Below, piece by piece: positions 19,880 through 29,928 of a stretch of 64,000 bases of DNA. The notes below the pieces were generated by a model. The model had not been told where the DNA came from and did no database searches. It worked only from the letters and a program-made list of their open reading frames with translations. The stretch lies in NCBI GenBank assembly GCA_016191995.1, contig JACPVA010000103.1, positions 1 to 64,000 on the forward strand, given 5' to 3'. The position numbers were made by a program, and so were the translations under genes. The stretch comes from Burkholderiales bacterium (GTDB taxonomy: Bacteria > Pseudomonadota > Gammaproteobacteria > Burkholderiales > Burkholderiaceae_C). Within the stretch, counting starts at the first letter, position 1, and every line of letters starts with the position of its first letter.

Positions 19880-21004
19880 ATGGTGCGGGTTCACGAGGTC
19901 TGGGTGCGCGGCTCGGGTGCGGTCGCGATGGCGGCCGCGCTGGCGCTGGCGCGGCGCGGGCTGCGCGTCGCGCTGGCGATGCGCGAGCCGGCCCCCGGCC
20001 GTGGCCCGGACCTGCGCTGCTACGCACTCAACGAGGCCTCGGTCGGCCTGCTGCGCAGCTTGCGCGTCTGGGACGCGCTGCCGGCCGACGCCCGCACCGA
20101 GGTCCTCGACATGCGCGTCGACGGCGACGCCGCCGGCGCGGTGCTGGTCTTCTCGGCCTGGCGCAGCGGCGTCGAGCGGCTGGCCTGGATCGTCGATGCG
20201 GCCGAGCTCGACGCCGCGCTGCGCGCCGCGGTGCGCTTCGCGCCGCATGTGCAGATCGTCGATGCCGACGCCGCGCCCGACGCCGGCGTCGCGCTGGCGG
20301 TGCATGCCGAGGGCCGCGACGCCGCGAGCCGGCGCGAGCTCGGCGTCGCGATGCCGCTGCGCGCCTACGGCCAGCGCGGCGTGGCGGCGCGGCTGGTCGC
20401 CGACCGGCCGCATGCCGGGATGGCGCGCCAGTGGTTCCGCAGCCCCGACGTGCTCGCGCTGCTGCCGTTCGACCGTCCGCAGCCTGGCTGCAGCTACGGC
20501 CTCGTCTGGTCGCTGCCCGACGAGCGCGCCGCGGCCTTGCTCGCGCTGCCGCCGGCGGCGTTCGAGCAGGCGCTGGCCGATGCCACCGGCGGCGCTGCCG
20601 GCGCGCTGCGGCTGGACGGCGAGCGCGCGGCCTGGCCACTCGCGCTGGCGCAGGCCGACCCGGTGTGCGGCCCCGGCTGGGTGCTGCTCGGCGACGCCGC
20701 GCACCTAGTGCACCCGCTGGCCGGGCAGGGACTCAACCTGGGGCTGGCGGACGTCGTCGCGCTCGACGAAGTGATCGCGGCACGCGAGCCCTGGCGGCCG
20801 ATCGGCGACGAGCGGCTGCTGCGCCGCTACGCGCGCCAGCGCGCCGGGCCGACGGCGGCGATGGGCCAGCTCACCGACGGCCTGCTGCGGCTGTTCGCCG
20901 CCGACGAACCCTGGGCGAGGGAACTCCGCAACCGCGGGCTCACTCTGCTCGATCATCTGCCACCGCTCAAGCGCTGGCTGGGCGCCGCCGCACGCGGCAC
21001 CTGA
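19880..21004 (+). CDS. FAD-dependent monooxygenase, UbiH/UbiF-like
   Basis: A 374-residue flavoprotein of the UbiH/Coq6 class, which hydroxylates the ring of ubiquinone precursors. The N-terminal dinucleotide-binding fold has GSGAVAMAAALALARRG, and the second FAD motif is GWVLLGDAAHLVHPLAGQGL, which is diagnostic of this class. The glycine pattern of the first motif is slightly degenerate (GSGAVA). Two in-frame ATGs exist; 19880 is preferred because a -10-like TACAAT overlaps the one at 19871. Which ring position it modifies cannot be told from sequence. It is followed by two DsbC-type genes on the same strand. Confidence 0.85.
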   Translation: MVRVHEVWVRGSGAVAMAAALALARRGLRVALAMREPAPGRGPDLRCYALNEASVGLLRSLRVWDALPADARTEVLDMRVDGDAAGAVLVFSAWRSGVERLAWIVDAAELDAALRAAVRFAPHVQIVDADAAPDAGVALAVHAEGRDAASRRELGVAMPLRAYGQRGVAARLVADRPHAGMARQWFRSPDVLALLPFDRPQPGCSYGLVWSLPDERAAALLALPPAAFEQALADATGGAAGALRLDGERAAWPLALAQADPVCGPGWVLLGDAAHLVHPLAGQGLNLGLADVVALDEVIAAREPWRPIGDERLLRRYARQRAGPTAAMGQLTDGLLRLFAADEPWARELRNRGLTLLDHLPPLKRWLGAAARGT

Positions 21005-21069
21005 TCGTCGCGCCGGCGCTCGAGCCGCCGCTGCGGACCACCCCGCCATCCCCACCCCGAAGGCCAAGC

Positions 21070-21906
21070 ATGAATCCCGTCCCGCCGCCCGCCGGCCCCC
21101 ACGAATCCAGCGCCCCGGCCGTGCTCGGCGCGCTCGTGATGCTGGCCGCGCTCGCCGGCGCCGCCGTCGTCGCATCGCGCACCGCACCGCAGGCGACGGG
21201 CTTCGTCGCCCAGGCGTCGCCGGCCGCGGCGGCTGACGCCGCCGGCGGCCCCGAGGCGATCGTCGCCAACCTCGCGCAGCGGCTGCCCGGTTTCCCGAAG
21301 ATCGACGAGGTGCGCGCCACACCGGTCGACGGCCTGTACGAGGTGCGCGTCGGATCCGACGTGCTGTACACCGATGCGCGCGCCGACCATGTCATCCAGG
21401 GCCAGATCATCGACACCCGCACGCGCGAGAACCTGACCGAGGCGCGTCTGGAGCGGCTCAGCGCGATCGACTTCGGCGCCCTGCCGCTGGCGGATGCCTT
21501 CGTCATCAAGCAGGGCGGCGGCAAGCGCAAGCTCGTCGTCTTCGCCGACCCGAACTGCGGCTACTGCAAGCGCTTCGAGCGCGACCTGGCGGCGATCGAC
21601 GACCTGACCGTCTACACCTTCCTGTATCCGATCCTGGGGCCGGACTCGCGCACCAAGTCGCGCGACATCTGGTGCGCGGCCGACCCGGGCAAGGTCTGGC
21701 GCGACTGGATGATCGACGGCGTGCCGCCGCCGGCGGCCGAGGGGGCGTGCGATACCGGCGCGATCGAGCGCACGCTGGCGCTCGGCCAGCGGCTGCGCGT
21801 GCAGGGCACGCCGGGATTGATGTTCGAGGATGGCACGCGCAAGCCCGGCGCGCTGCCGCGCGAACAGGTCGAGCGGCTGCTCGCGGCCGCGGCGGGCAAG
21901 TCGTGA
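21070..21906 (+). CDS. Thiol:disulfide interchange protein DsbC-like (copy 1)
   Basis: Periplasmic disulfide isomerase family protein, 278 residues. It has a membrane anchor or uncleaved signal at residues 18-38, a DsbC dimerisation domain with FPKIDEVRATPVDGLYEVRV, and a C-terminal thioredoxin fold with the CGYC active site at residues 163-166 and a downstream cis-Pro segment VQGTPGLMFEDG. Its TGA overlaps the GTG of a second, clearly paralogous gene. DsbC corrects wrong disulfides and is kept reduced by DsbD. The DsbC-type call is firm; division of labour between the copies is unknown. Confidence 0.9.
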   Translation: MNPVPPPAGPHESSAPAVLGALVMLAALAGAAVVASRTAPQATGFVAQASPAAAADAAGGPEAIVANLAQRLPGFPKIDEVRATPVDGLYEVRVGSDVLYTDARADHVIQGQIIDTRTRENLTEARLERLSAIDFGALPLADAFVIKQGGGKRKLVVFADPNCGYCKRFERDLAAIDDLTVYTFLYPILGPDSRTKSRDIWCAADPGKVWRDWMIDGVPPPAAEGACDTGAIERTLALGQRLRVQGTPGLMFEDGTRKPGALPREQVERLLAAAAGKS

Positions 21907-22841
21907 GCCGCGCCCGCACGATGGCGGCGGCCGCGCCGCGCGCAGCCGGCGCGGCGACCGCAGGGGGTGAGCCTGCCGCCGCGGTGGCGGCACGCGCGGC
22001 CGCACGCGCCTTCAGGCTCGCGGTCGCGCTCGCCGCCGCCACCGCCGCGGCCGGCGCCGCGGCCGACGAGGCGACGATCCGGCGCGCGATCGCCGAGCGG
22101 CTGCCGGACTTCCCGAAGATCGACGAGGTGCGGCCGATGCCGGTGCCCGGCCTGTTCGAGATCCGGGTCGGCACCCAGGTGCTGTATACCGACGCGCGCG
22201 GCGACCACCTGTTCCAGGGCGTCGTCATCGACACTCGCACGCGCGAGAACCTGACCGAGGCGCGCGTCGAGCGGCTGACCGTGATCGACTTCGCCGCGCT
22301 GCCGCTGCGCGACGCCGTCGTGCTCAAGCAGGGCACCGGCACGCGCCGGATGGCGGTATTCGAGGACCCGAACTGCGGCTTCTGCAAGCGCTTCGAGCGC
22401 GACCTGCGCGGCATCGACGACCTGACGGTCTACATCTTCCTGTACCCGATCCTGGGCCAGGACTCGCAGACCAAGTCGCGCGACATCTGGTGCGCCGCCG
22501 ACCCGGCCAAGGCCTGGCGCGACTGGATGCTCGACGGCGTCGTGCCGCCGCGCGCCGCGGCCGGCTGCGACAGCGCCGCGCTGCAGCGCAACGTCGCCTT
22601 CGGGCAGAAGGTCCGCGTCCAGGGCACGCCGGCGCTGGTGTTCGAGGACGGCACGCGCAAGCCCGGCGCCTTGCCGCGCGCGCAGGTCGAGCAGTTGCTG
22701 GCGGCGGCGACGGCGCGCGTCGCCGACAGGCCGGCCGCTTCAGGCGCTGGCACGGCAAGCGGCCAGCAGGCGGCCGCGCCTGGCGAAAGCCCGCGACCGG
22801 CCGCAACGCAGCCCGTGCTGGCCGAACCGGCCCGGCGCTGA
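21903..22841 (+). CDS. Thiol:disulfide interchange protein DsbC-like (copy 2)
   Basis: Second DsbC-type isomerase, 312 residues from a GTG at 21903 that overlaps the preceding stop (GTGA); ATG at 21921 is the alternative. It has a hydrophobic signal segment near residues 35-55, the FPKIDEVRPMPVPGLFEIRV dimerisation block, an active site CGFC at about residues 158-161 and the cis-Pro segment VQGTPALVFEDG. It is highly similar to copy 1 throughout but has CGFC instead of CGYC, and a Pro/Ala-rich C-terminal tail of about 45 residues that copy 1 lacks. Probably a tandem duplication. Confidence 0.88.
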   Translation: MSRARTMAAAAPRAAGAATAGGEPAAAVAARAAARAFRLAVALAAATAAAGAAADEATIRRAIAERLPDFPKIDEVRPMPVPGLFEIRVGTQVLYTDARGDHLFQGVVIDTRTRENLTEARVERLTVIDFAALPLRDAVVLKQGTGTRRMAVFEDPNCGFCKRFERDLRGIDDLTVYIFLYPILGQDSQTKSRDIWCAADPAKAWRDWMLDGVVPPRAAAGCDSAALQRNVAFGQKVRVQGTPALVFEDGTRKPGALPRAQVEQLLAAATARVADRPAASGAGTASGQQAAAPGESPRPAATQPVLAEPARR

Positions 22842-22853
22842 GCGCACGCAGGG

Positions 22854-23345
22854 ATGGCGCACGAGCAAGCCGACGACGGCCGCGCACGCGGCGGGTCGCC
22901 CGGAGCCGGCCCGTCGTCGTCGCATCCGCTTCCCCCGGGAGCGCGCCTGCTCGGCCTGGCCGGGCTGATCCCGTTCATCGCCGGCGCGCTGGCGCTGGCA
23001 CTGCTCGACGACGCCGCTCGCGTGCCCGCGGCGCGCGTGCTCGCGGGCTACGCCGCGGTCATCGTCTCCTTCCTCGGCGGCGTCCACTGGGGCCTGGGCT
23101 TCGCGCGCCCGAGGGCGCCGACGACGATCTTCCTGTGGGGCGTCGTGCCGTCGCTGATCGCCTGGGTCGCCCTGTTGCTGCCGCCCGCGGCGGGCCTGGT
23201 GCTGCTGGCGACGATGCTGGTGCTGTGCTACGGCGTCGACCGCGCGGTCTATCCGCGGCTGGGCGTCGCGCACTGGCTGCCGCTGCGGCGCACGCTCAGC
23301 GTCGTCGCGGTGCTGAGTTGCGCCGCGGGCGCCTGGTTCGCCTGA
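22854..23345 (+). CDS. DUF3429-type membrane protein
   Basis: A 163-residue integral membrane protein with about five hydrophobic segments. LGLAGLIPFIAGALAL near residue 33 and YAAVIVSFLGGVHWGLG near residue 66 are hallmarks of the DUF3429 family (recognised by pattern). The first 27 residues are hydrophilic and disordered. It starts 12 bases after the second DsbC-type gene and ends 10 bases before the DUF3108 gene, so all lie in one operon. Function is not known for the family. Confidence 0.8.
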   Translation: MAHEQADDGRARGGSPGAGPSSSHPLPPGARLLGLAGLIPFIAGALALALLDDAARVPAARVLAGYAAVIVSFLGGVHWGLGFARPRAPTTIFLWGVVPSLIAWVALLLPPAAGLVLLATMLVLCYGVDRAVYPRLGVAHWLPLRRTLSVVAVLSCAAGAWFA

Positions 23346-23355
23346 TCGGGAGGCG

Positions 23356-24774
23356 ATGCGAATCCGCCGGCCCGCGCTGCTCGCCGGCGCGGCCGCGCTG
23401 CTGGTCCACGCCGCGCTGGTGCAGGGGCTGCTCGCGATCGACGCCGCGCCGCGCTGGCGCGACGACCGGCCGCCACGGCTGCAGGCCTTGTACGTGCGGA
23501 CGATCGAGCCGCAGCGGCAGGTGCTCGCCGAGCCCCCCGTGCTGCCGCGCCCGGCGGCTGCGCCGCCGGCGCTGCGCTGGCTGGACCTGCCGACGTTGCC
23601 CGAGCCAGCTCGTCGCGAGCAGGCGCCGGCCGCGCCGCTGGAGGGCATGCTGGCGCGGGCCCCCGACGACGAACCGGGTGGCGCGGGTGCGGCCGGTACC
23701 GAGCGCGACGAGGAGGACGAGGAGGAGGACAAGGAAGACAAGGAGGACGAGGCGGGGCAGACCGGTCGCGAGGGCGGCCAGGACGGCGATGAAGACATCG
23801 CCGGCGACGCCGGCGATGCCGCGGACACTTATGACCCGCAGGGCAATGGGCGCGGCAACGGGAGCGCCCGCGGCCCCGGCGGCGCGGGCGCGAACCCAGC
23901 CGCCGACCGCTTCGACTGGCCGCCGTCGACCCGGCTGCGCTACGCCCTCGTCGGCCACTGGCGCGGGCCGCTCGAGGGGCGCGCGCAGGTCGAGTGGCTG
24001 CGCGCCGGCGATCGCTACCAGGTGCACCTGGACATCGTCATCGGCGCGCCGTTCGCGCCGCTGATCACGCGCCAGATGAGCAGCGACGGCCGGCTGGCCG
24101 CCGACGGCCTACGCCCCGAGCGCTACGACGAGCGCACGCGCGTGCTGTGGCGCGCACCGGTGCTGCAGACGGTGCGCATCGATGGCGACCGCGTGCGGCT
24201 GGCCGACGGGCGCGTCGTGGCGCGGCCGCCGGGGCTGCAGGATGCGGTCAGCCAGTTCGTCCAGCTCGCGTGGCGGTTCACGCGCGAACCCTGGCGGCTC
24301 GTGCCGGGGCAGCTGGTGACGCTGCCGCTGGCGCTGCCGCGTCGTGTCGGCCTGTGGCACTACGACGTCCGCGACGTCGAGACGATCGACACCCCCGCCG
24401 GGCCGGTGCAGGCGCTTCGGCTCGAGCCGCGCGTGCGAGCGCGCGGCGGCGCCGACCTGATCCCCGAGGTCTGGTACGCGCCGGCGCTGCAGTACCTGCC
24501 GGTGCGCATCCTGGTGCGGCACGACGACGAGAGCTATGTCGACCTGACGATCGACCGCCTGCCCGAGCAGGCTGCGCCCGAGGCCGGCCTGCAGCCGGCT
24601 GCCGCGCCGGCCACGCCGGGGACGCAGCGGCTTGCCCCTGCGACGCCTGCGGCCGCCCCGGCGACGCCGCCGGCTGACGAACCTCCTGGCCAGGACGTCT
24701 TCGCGCCACCCGGGCTGCCCGCGTCGCCGGCGACGGCGCCGCCCGAAGCCGACGCGCCGCGCGGCCTTGGGTAG
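23356..24774 (+). CDS. DUF3108 domain protein with acidic linker
   Basis: A 472-residue envelope protein. An N-terminal hydrophobic segment (residues 7-28) acts as signal or anchor. A Pro-rich region follows, then a strikingly acidic Asp/Glu/Lys run around residues 115-135, then a DUF3108 beta domain (about 195-405) with LRYALVGHWRGPLEGRA and DLIPEVWYAPALQYLPVRI. The C-terminal 60 residues are Pro/Ala-rich. DUF3108 proteins are thought to be periplasmic; function is unknown. The same N-terminal helix and linker arrangement recalls TonB-like envelope spanners, which is only a structural analogy. Confidence 0.82.
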   Translation: MRIRRPALLAGAAALLVHAALVQGLLAIDAAPRWRDDRPPRLQALYVRTIEPQRQVLAEPPVLPRPAAAPPALRWLDLPTLPEPARREQAPAAPLEGMLARAPDDEPGGAGAAGTERDEEDEEEDKEDKEDEAGQTGREGGQDGDEDIAGDAGDAADTYDPQGNGRGNGSARGPGGAGANPAADRFDWPPSTRLRYALVGHWRGPLEGRAQVEWLRAGDRYQVHLDIVIGAPFAPLITRQMSSDGRLAADGLRPERYDERTRVLWRAPVLQTVRIDGDRVRLADGRVVARPPGLQDAVSQFVQLAWRFTREPWRLVPGQLVTLPLALPRRVGLWHYDVRDVETIDTPAGPVQALRLEPRVRARGGADLIPEVWYAPALQYLPVRILVRHDDESYVDLTIDRLPEQAAPEAGLQPAAAPATPGTQRLAPATPAAAPATPPADEPPGQDVFAPPGLPASPATAPPEADAPRGLG

Positions 24775-24849
24775 CATCGGCGTACGGCCCGAGCACAGGC
24801 CACAGCACCAGGACGCAGACCCACCGACCCGAACCCCAGGAGCCCTGCC

Positions 24850-25635
24850 ATGACCGATCCCGTGATCCTGACCGAACTGCGCGGCGACGGCGAGCGCCGC
24901 ACCGCGCTCGTGCGGCTGAACCGACCGAAGCAGCTCAACGCGCTGAACGACGAGGTGATGGATGCGCTCGGCGAGGCGCTGCGCCGCTTCGACGCCGACC
25001 CTGCGGTCGGCGCGATCGTCATCACCGGCAGCGAAAAGGCCTTCGCCGCCGGCGCCGACATCGGCATGCTGTCGCAGCACGATTTCATCTCCGCCTACAC
25101 GACCGACCTCGTCACGCGCAACTGGGAGACGATCCGCAGCGTGCGCAAGCCGGTGATCGCCGCGGTGGCGGGATTCGCGCTCGGCGGCGGCTGCGAGCTG
25201 GCGATGATGTGCGACATCATCGTCGCCGCCGACAACGCGCGCTTCGGCCAGCCCGAGATCAAGCTCGGCGTCATCCCCGGCGCCGGCGGCACGCAGCGCC
25301 TGCCGCGCGCGGTCGGCAAGGCCAAGGCGATGGACATGGTGCTGACCGGCCGCATGATGGATGCGGCCGAGGCCGAGCGCAGCGGACTGGTGTCGCGCGT
25401 GCTGCCGGCCGACAAGCTGCTCGACGAGGTGCTGGCGATGGGCGAGCTGATCTGCACGCTCGGCACCGCGAGCGTGCTGGCGGCCAAGGAATGCGTCAAC
25501 CGCGCCTACGAGAGCCCGCTGGCCGAGGGCATGATGGTCGAGCGCCGGATGTTCCACGCCCTGTTCGGCACCCCGGACCAGAAGGAGGGGATGGACGCAT
25601 TCCTGGCCAAGCGGCCGGCGAAGTTCGTGCGCTGA
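24850..25635 (+). CDS. Enoyl-CoA hydratase
   Basis: Crotonase-fold enzyme of 261 residues that hydrates 2-trans-enoyl-CoA in beta-oxidation or phenylacetate-type pathways. The oxyanion-hole and first catalytic Glu are in GFALGGGCELAMMCDI near residues 107-122; the second catalytic Glu is in GQPEIKLGVIPGAGGTQRLP near 134-153. The CoA-binding KAFAAGADI segment is also present. It is preceded by GGAGCCCTGCC before the ATG at 24850 and stands alone. The pathway is not indicated by neighbours; it resembles PaaF-type hydratases in length. Confidence 0.95.
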   Translation: MTDPVILTELRGDGERRTALVRLNRPKQLNALNDEVMDALGEALRRFDADPAVGAIVITGSEKAFAAGADIGMLSQHDFISAYTTDLVTRNWETIRSVRKPVIAAVAGFALGGGCELAMMCDIIVAADNARFGQPEIKLGVIPGAGGTQRLPRAVGKAKAMDMVLTGRMMDAAEAERSGLVSRVLPADKLLDEVLAMGELICTLGTASVLAAKECVNRAYESPLAEGMMVERRMFHALFGTPDQKEGMDAFLAKRPAKFVR

Positions 25636-26321
25636 AGGCTGTGGCAGGCGCAGCGGCCGGCCCACTGCCGGCTTCGCCGACACCACGGTGGTATTCGACT
25701 GTCCCACACCACTGATACGCGTTTGCGTTCGATCGACAAGAACTTGGTTGGCGGCGATTGACCGCCGTGGGCGCGTTGCTGCCGGTCACGGAAGTCGGTC
25801 CTTCGCTTTCTCTGCCGTTCGACCTGCGCGCGTGCCAAGGCCGGCGGGCACCCTCCCACTCCATGTCCCCCGCCGTCGGCTGCGCCGCCGGCTCCTCCTT
25901 TACTTACGTGGGAGGGTGCCCACCGGCCTTGGCCTGCTACCGCCCAGGTATTCGACCGTCGAACACCAACTCGGTGGCCTGCCGAGGACGGCGGGTACCC
26001 TTGACCGTAAGTAAAGGAGGAGCCAGCGGCCGCAAGGCCGATGGCGGGGGAGCGAGTCCGGACACAAACAGTCCTGCGGACTGTTTGTGCCTGGCGAGCG
26101 CCCGGGGCACTGTCCCCGGGCATGGAGGGCAAGGGTACCCGCCGTCCTCGGCCCGCTCGGTCATGGCAGGCAAACGAAAGACAGGTCCCGACGACTGTCG
26201 GCAACGGACCGTTCGCGGCCGTTCGACCGCGGGCGCAAGTTGAAGGATTGAACGCGATCCCGTATGTGGCCGCCCGCCGCCCTCGGCGCGCGCCGGTCAT
26301 GCCGGTCAGCGTGACGGTTAC
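25636..26321. repeat. 690-bp gene-free block of nested inverted repeats
   Basis: No credible gene lies here. Inside are: a 26-nt inverted repeat with one mismatch (25834-25859 versus 25908-25933); a perfect 22-nt inverted repeat (25981-26002 versus 26131-26152); a perfect 18-nt inverted repeat linking the two units (25890-25907 versus 26007-26024); a 12-bp hairpin with a TGC loop (26063-26089); and an 8-bp GC hairpin (26100-26121). The two compound hairpin units look like diverged head-to-head copies of one element, since outer flanks also match weakly in inverted orientation. Confidence 0.85.
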
Positions 26322-26873
26322 TCAGGGCGTCAGCCAGGAAGACGCGCCGCCCTCGAACCGGGCGCGGCGATGCCCCAGCGGATGCAGCTCCAGCCAGTCC
26401 AGCGCCAGCACCTCGGCGCGCACGAGGGCGAAGTGCGCCTGCTCGCCGCGCTCGGGTGCGTGATGCGCCACCGGCGTGCCCGGCGGCTGCGCGGCGCGGT
26501 AGTCGTGCGTCGCGCCGGTCGACTCGACGCCGGCCCAGTGCGCCGCCAGCACGTCGGCGTCGGGTTCCAGCGCCAGCCGCACCGGCATGCGAAGCTGCCA
26601 GCCAAGCGCCGGCGACCAGGCGAGCAGCAAGCCTTCGGGACTGACGCGCAGCTGCTGCACCTTCGGGCTGCGGGCGTCGGTGTAGAAGCGCAGCGCACGC
26701 GCGGCCGGGTCGACCTCGCGCACGACGACCGCGCGCGCATCGGCGCGGCCGGCGTCGGCGGTGGCCAGCGTCATCACGCGCCAGGCGTGGCCCTGCTCGC
26801 GCATCGCGCGCGCCAGCTCGTCCCAGCAGGCGCGCTCGATCGCGGCGAGCGAATCCAGGCGTTCGGGTGTCAT
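26322..26873 (-). CDS. Pyridoxamine 5'-phosphate oxidase-like flavoprotein
   Basis: A 183-residue protein of the PNPOx-like split-barrel FMN-binding family. The N-terminal half has WRVMTLATADAGRADARAVV and the FYTDARSPKVQQLR strand-turn, matching the FMN-binding core of PNPOx-like proteins; the C-terminus WLELHPLGHRRARFEG is typical of this subgroup. It starts four bases after the lysS stop on the same strand and is likely co-transcribed with it. Not a standard PdxH (shorter, lacks the canonical substrate Arg/His C-terminal motif as far as I can see). Substrate unknown. Confidence 0.82.
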   Translation of the reverse strand: MTPERLDSLAAIERACWDELARAMREQGHAWRVMTLATADAGRADARAVVVREVDPAARALRFYTDARSPKVQQLRVSPEGLLLAWSPALGWQLRMPVRLALEPDADVLAAHWAGVESTGATHDYRAAQPPGTPVAHHAPERGEQAHFALVRAEVLALDWLELHPLGHRRARFEGGASSWLTP

Positions 26874-26877
26874 CGGG

Positions 26878-28407
26878 TCACGCCCCTTCGCGCCGAAGCG
26901 CCGGGAACAGGATGACGTCGCGGATGCTCGGGCTGTCGGTCAGCAGCATCACGAGCCGGTCGATGCCGACGCCGCAGCCGCCGGCCGGCGGCATGCCGAA
27001 CTCGAGCGCGCGGACGAAGTCGGCGTCGTAGTGCATCGCCTCCTCGTCGCCGGCGGCCTTGTTGGCGGCCTGGGCGGCGAAGCGCGCGGCCTGGTCCTCG
27101 GCGTCGTTGAGCTCGGAGAAGCCGTTGGCGATCTCGCGCCCGGTGATGAAGAGCTCGAAGCGCTCGGTCACCGTCGGGTCGGCATCCGACGCGCGCGCCA
27201 GCGGCGAGACCTCGACCGGGTAGTCGACGATGAAGGTCGGCTGCCAGAGCTTGTCCTCGACCAGCGCCTCGAAGACGCCGAACTGCAGCTCGGCCAGCGT
27301 CCAGTGCGCCGGCGGCTCCTCGCCGAGCGCCTTCAGCCGCGCGCGCAGCACCGCGGCGTCGGCGGCCTCGGCCTCGTTCAGGCCGGCATGCACGACCAGC
27401 GCGGCGCGCACCGACAGGCGCGTGAACGGTCGGTCGAGGTCGACCTCGCGCCCGCCGTAGCTCAACAGTGCCGACCCGGTGGCCTGGCGCGCCGCGTGGC
27501 GCAACAGCTGCTCGGTGAAGTCCATCAGCTCGCGGTGCGTCCAGTACGCGGCGTAGAACTCCATCATCGTGAACTCGGGGTTGTGGCGCACACTGATCCC
27601 CTCGTTGCGGAAGTTGCGGTTGATCTCGAATACGCGCTCGAAGCCGCCGACCAGCAGCCGCTTGAGGAACAGCTCGGGTGCGATGCGCAGGAACATCGGC
27701 TGGTCCAGCGCGTTGTGGTGGGTGACGAAGGGCTTGGCGTTGGCGCCGCCCGGGATCGGGTGCAGCATCGGCGTCTCGACCTCGAGAAAGCCGTGCTCGA
27801 CCATGAAGCCGCGGATCGAGCTGACCGCCTTGGAGCGGGCGACGAAGCGTGCGCGCGCGCTGTCGTCGGTCATCAGGTCGACATAGCGCTGGCGGTATTT
27901 CAGCTCCTGGTCGGTCATGCCGTGGAACTTGTCCGGCAGCGGGCGCAGGCTCTTGACGAGCAGCCGGATCGTCGTCGCCTTGACCGTCAGCTCGCCGGTC
28001 CGGGTGCGAAACAGCATGCCCTCGCAGCCGACGATGTCGCCCAGGTCCCAGTGCTTGAAGTCGGCCAGCACGTCGGCGCCGACGGCGTCCTGCGTGACGT
28101 AGAGCTGGATGCGTCCGCTGCCGTCCTGCAGTGTCGCGAAGCAGGCCTTGCCCATCACGCGCTTGAGCATCATGCGGCCGGCGACGACGACGCGGACCAC
28201 CTGCGGCTCGAGCTCCTCGTTCGGGACCTGGCCGTGGCGGTGCTGCAGGTCGGCCGCGTGGTGCGTGGGCTTGAAGTCGTTCGGGAACGCGACGCCGCGC
28301 GCGCGGATCGCGGCCAGCTTGTCGCGCCGCTCGGCGATGAGCGCGTTGTCGTCCAGGGCGGGCGCGGCGGCGGCCGGCGCGGGCGCGCGTTGCGGGGGGG
28401 TGGTCAT
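26878..28407 (-). CDS. lysS: Lysine--tRNA ligase, class II
   Basis: Charges tRNA-Lys. The 509-residue protein has the anticodon-binding OB fold ([20 protein letters not shown] near residue 75), class II motif 1 ([17 protein letters not shown]), motif 2 ([20 protein letters not shown]) and motif 3 ([16 protein letters not shown]). The N-terminal Ala/Pro-rich extension of about 20 residues is common in this group. The ATG at 28407 is chosen; the open frame continues far upstream only as antisense of the tviB-like gene. A PNPOx-like gene follows four bases after its stop. Confidence 0.97.
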   Translation of the reverse strand: MTTPPQRAPAPAAAAPALDDNALIAERRDKLAAIRARGVAFPNDFKPTHHAADLQHRHGQVPNEELEPQVVRVVVAGRMMLKRVMGKACFATLQDGSGRIQLYVTQDAVGADVLADFKHWDLGDIVGCEGMLFRTRTGELTVKATTIRLLVKSLRPLPDKFHGMTDQELKYRQRYVDLMTDDSARARFVARSKAVSSIRGFMVEHGFLEVETPMLHPIPGGANAKPFVTHHNALDQPMFLRIAPELFLKRLLVGGFERVFEINRNFRNEGISVRHNPEFTMMEFYAAYWTHRELMDFTEQLLRHAARQATGSALLSYGGREVDLDRPFTRLSVRAALVVHAGLNEAEAADAAVLRARLKALGEEPPAHWTLAELQFGVFEALVEDKLWQPTFIVDYPVEVSPLARASDADPTVTERFELFITGREIANGFSELNDAEDQAARFAAQAANKAAGDEEAMHYDADFVRALEFGMPPAGGCGVGIDRLVMLLTDSPSIRDVILFPALRREGA

Positions 28408-28647
28408 CGCTGGGTCCAGGCGGGGAGGGCGGCGCTGCGGGGCGGCCGTCCGGGAAGCGCGCGCCGCGGCCGATCGCGACGGCGCCGCCGGATTGTAGGG
28501 AGCCGGGCACGCCGTGCCGCAGGCCGGCCCCGGGGCCGCCGCGCGTGCATTTGTCGCTGCGCCGGGTCGCGGCGGCCTCGTGCGGGGCCCATCGGACGGC
28601 GGCGCATTCCTAGAATGCCGCGTCAGACCTGTTCGCGGGAGATCCCC

Positions 28648-29924
<1,277 letters not shown>

Positions 29925-29928
<4 letters not shown>

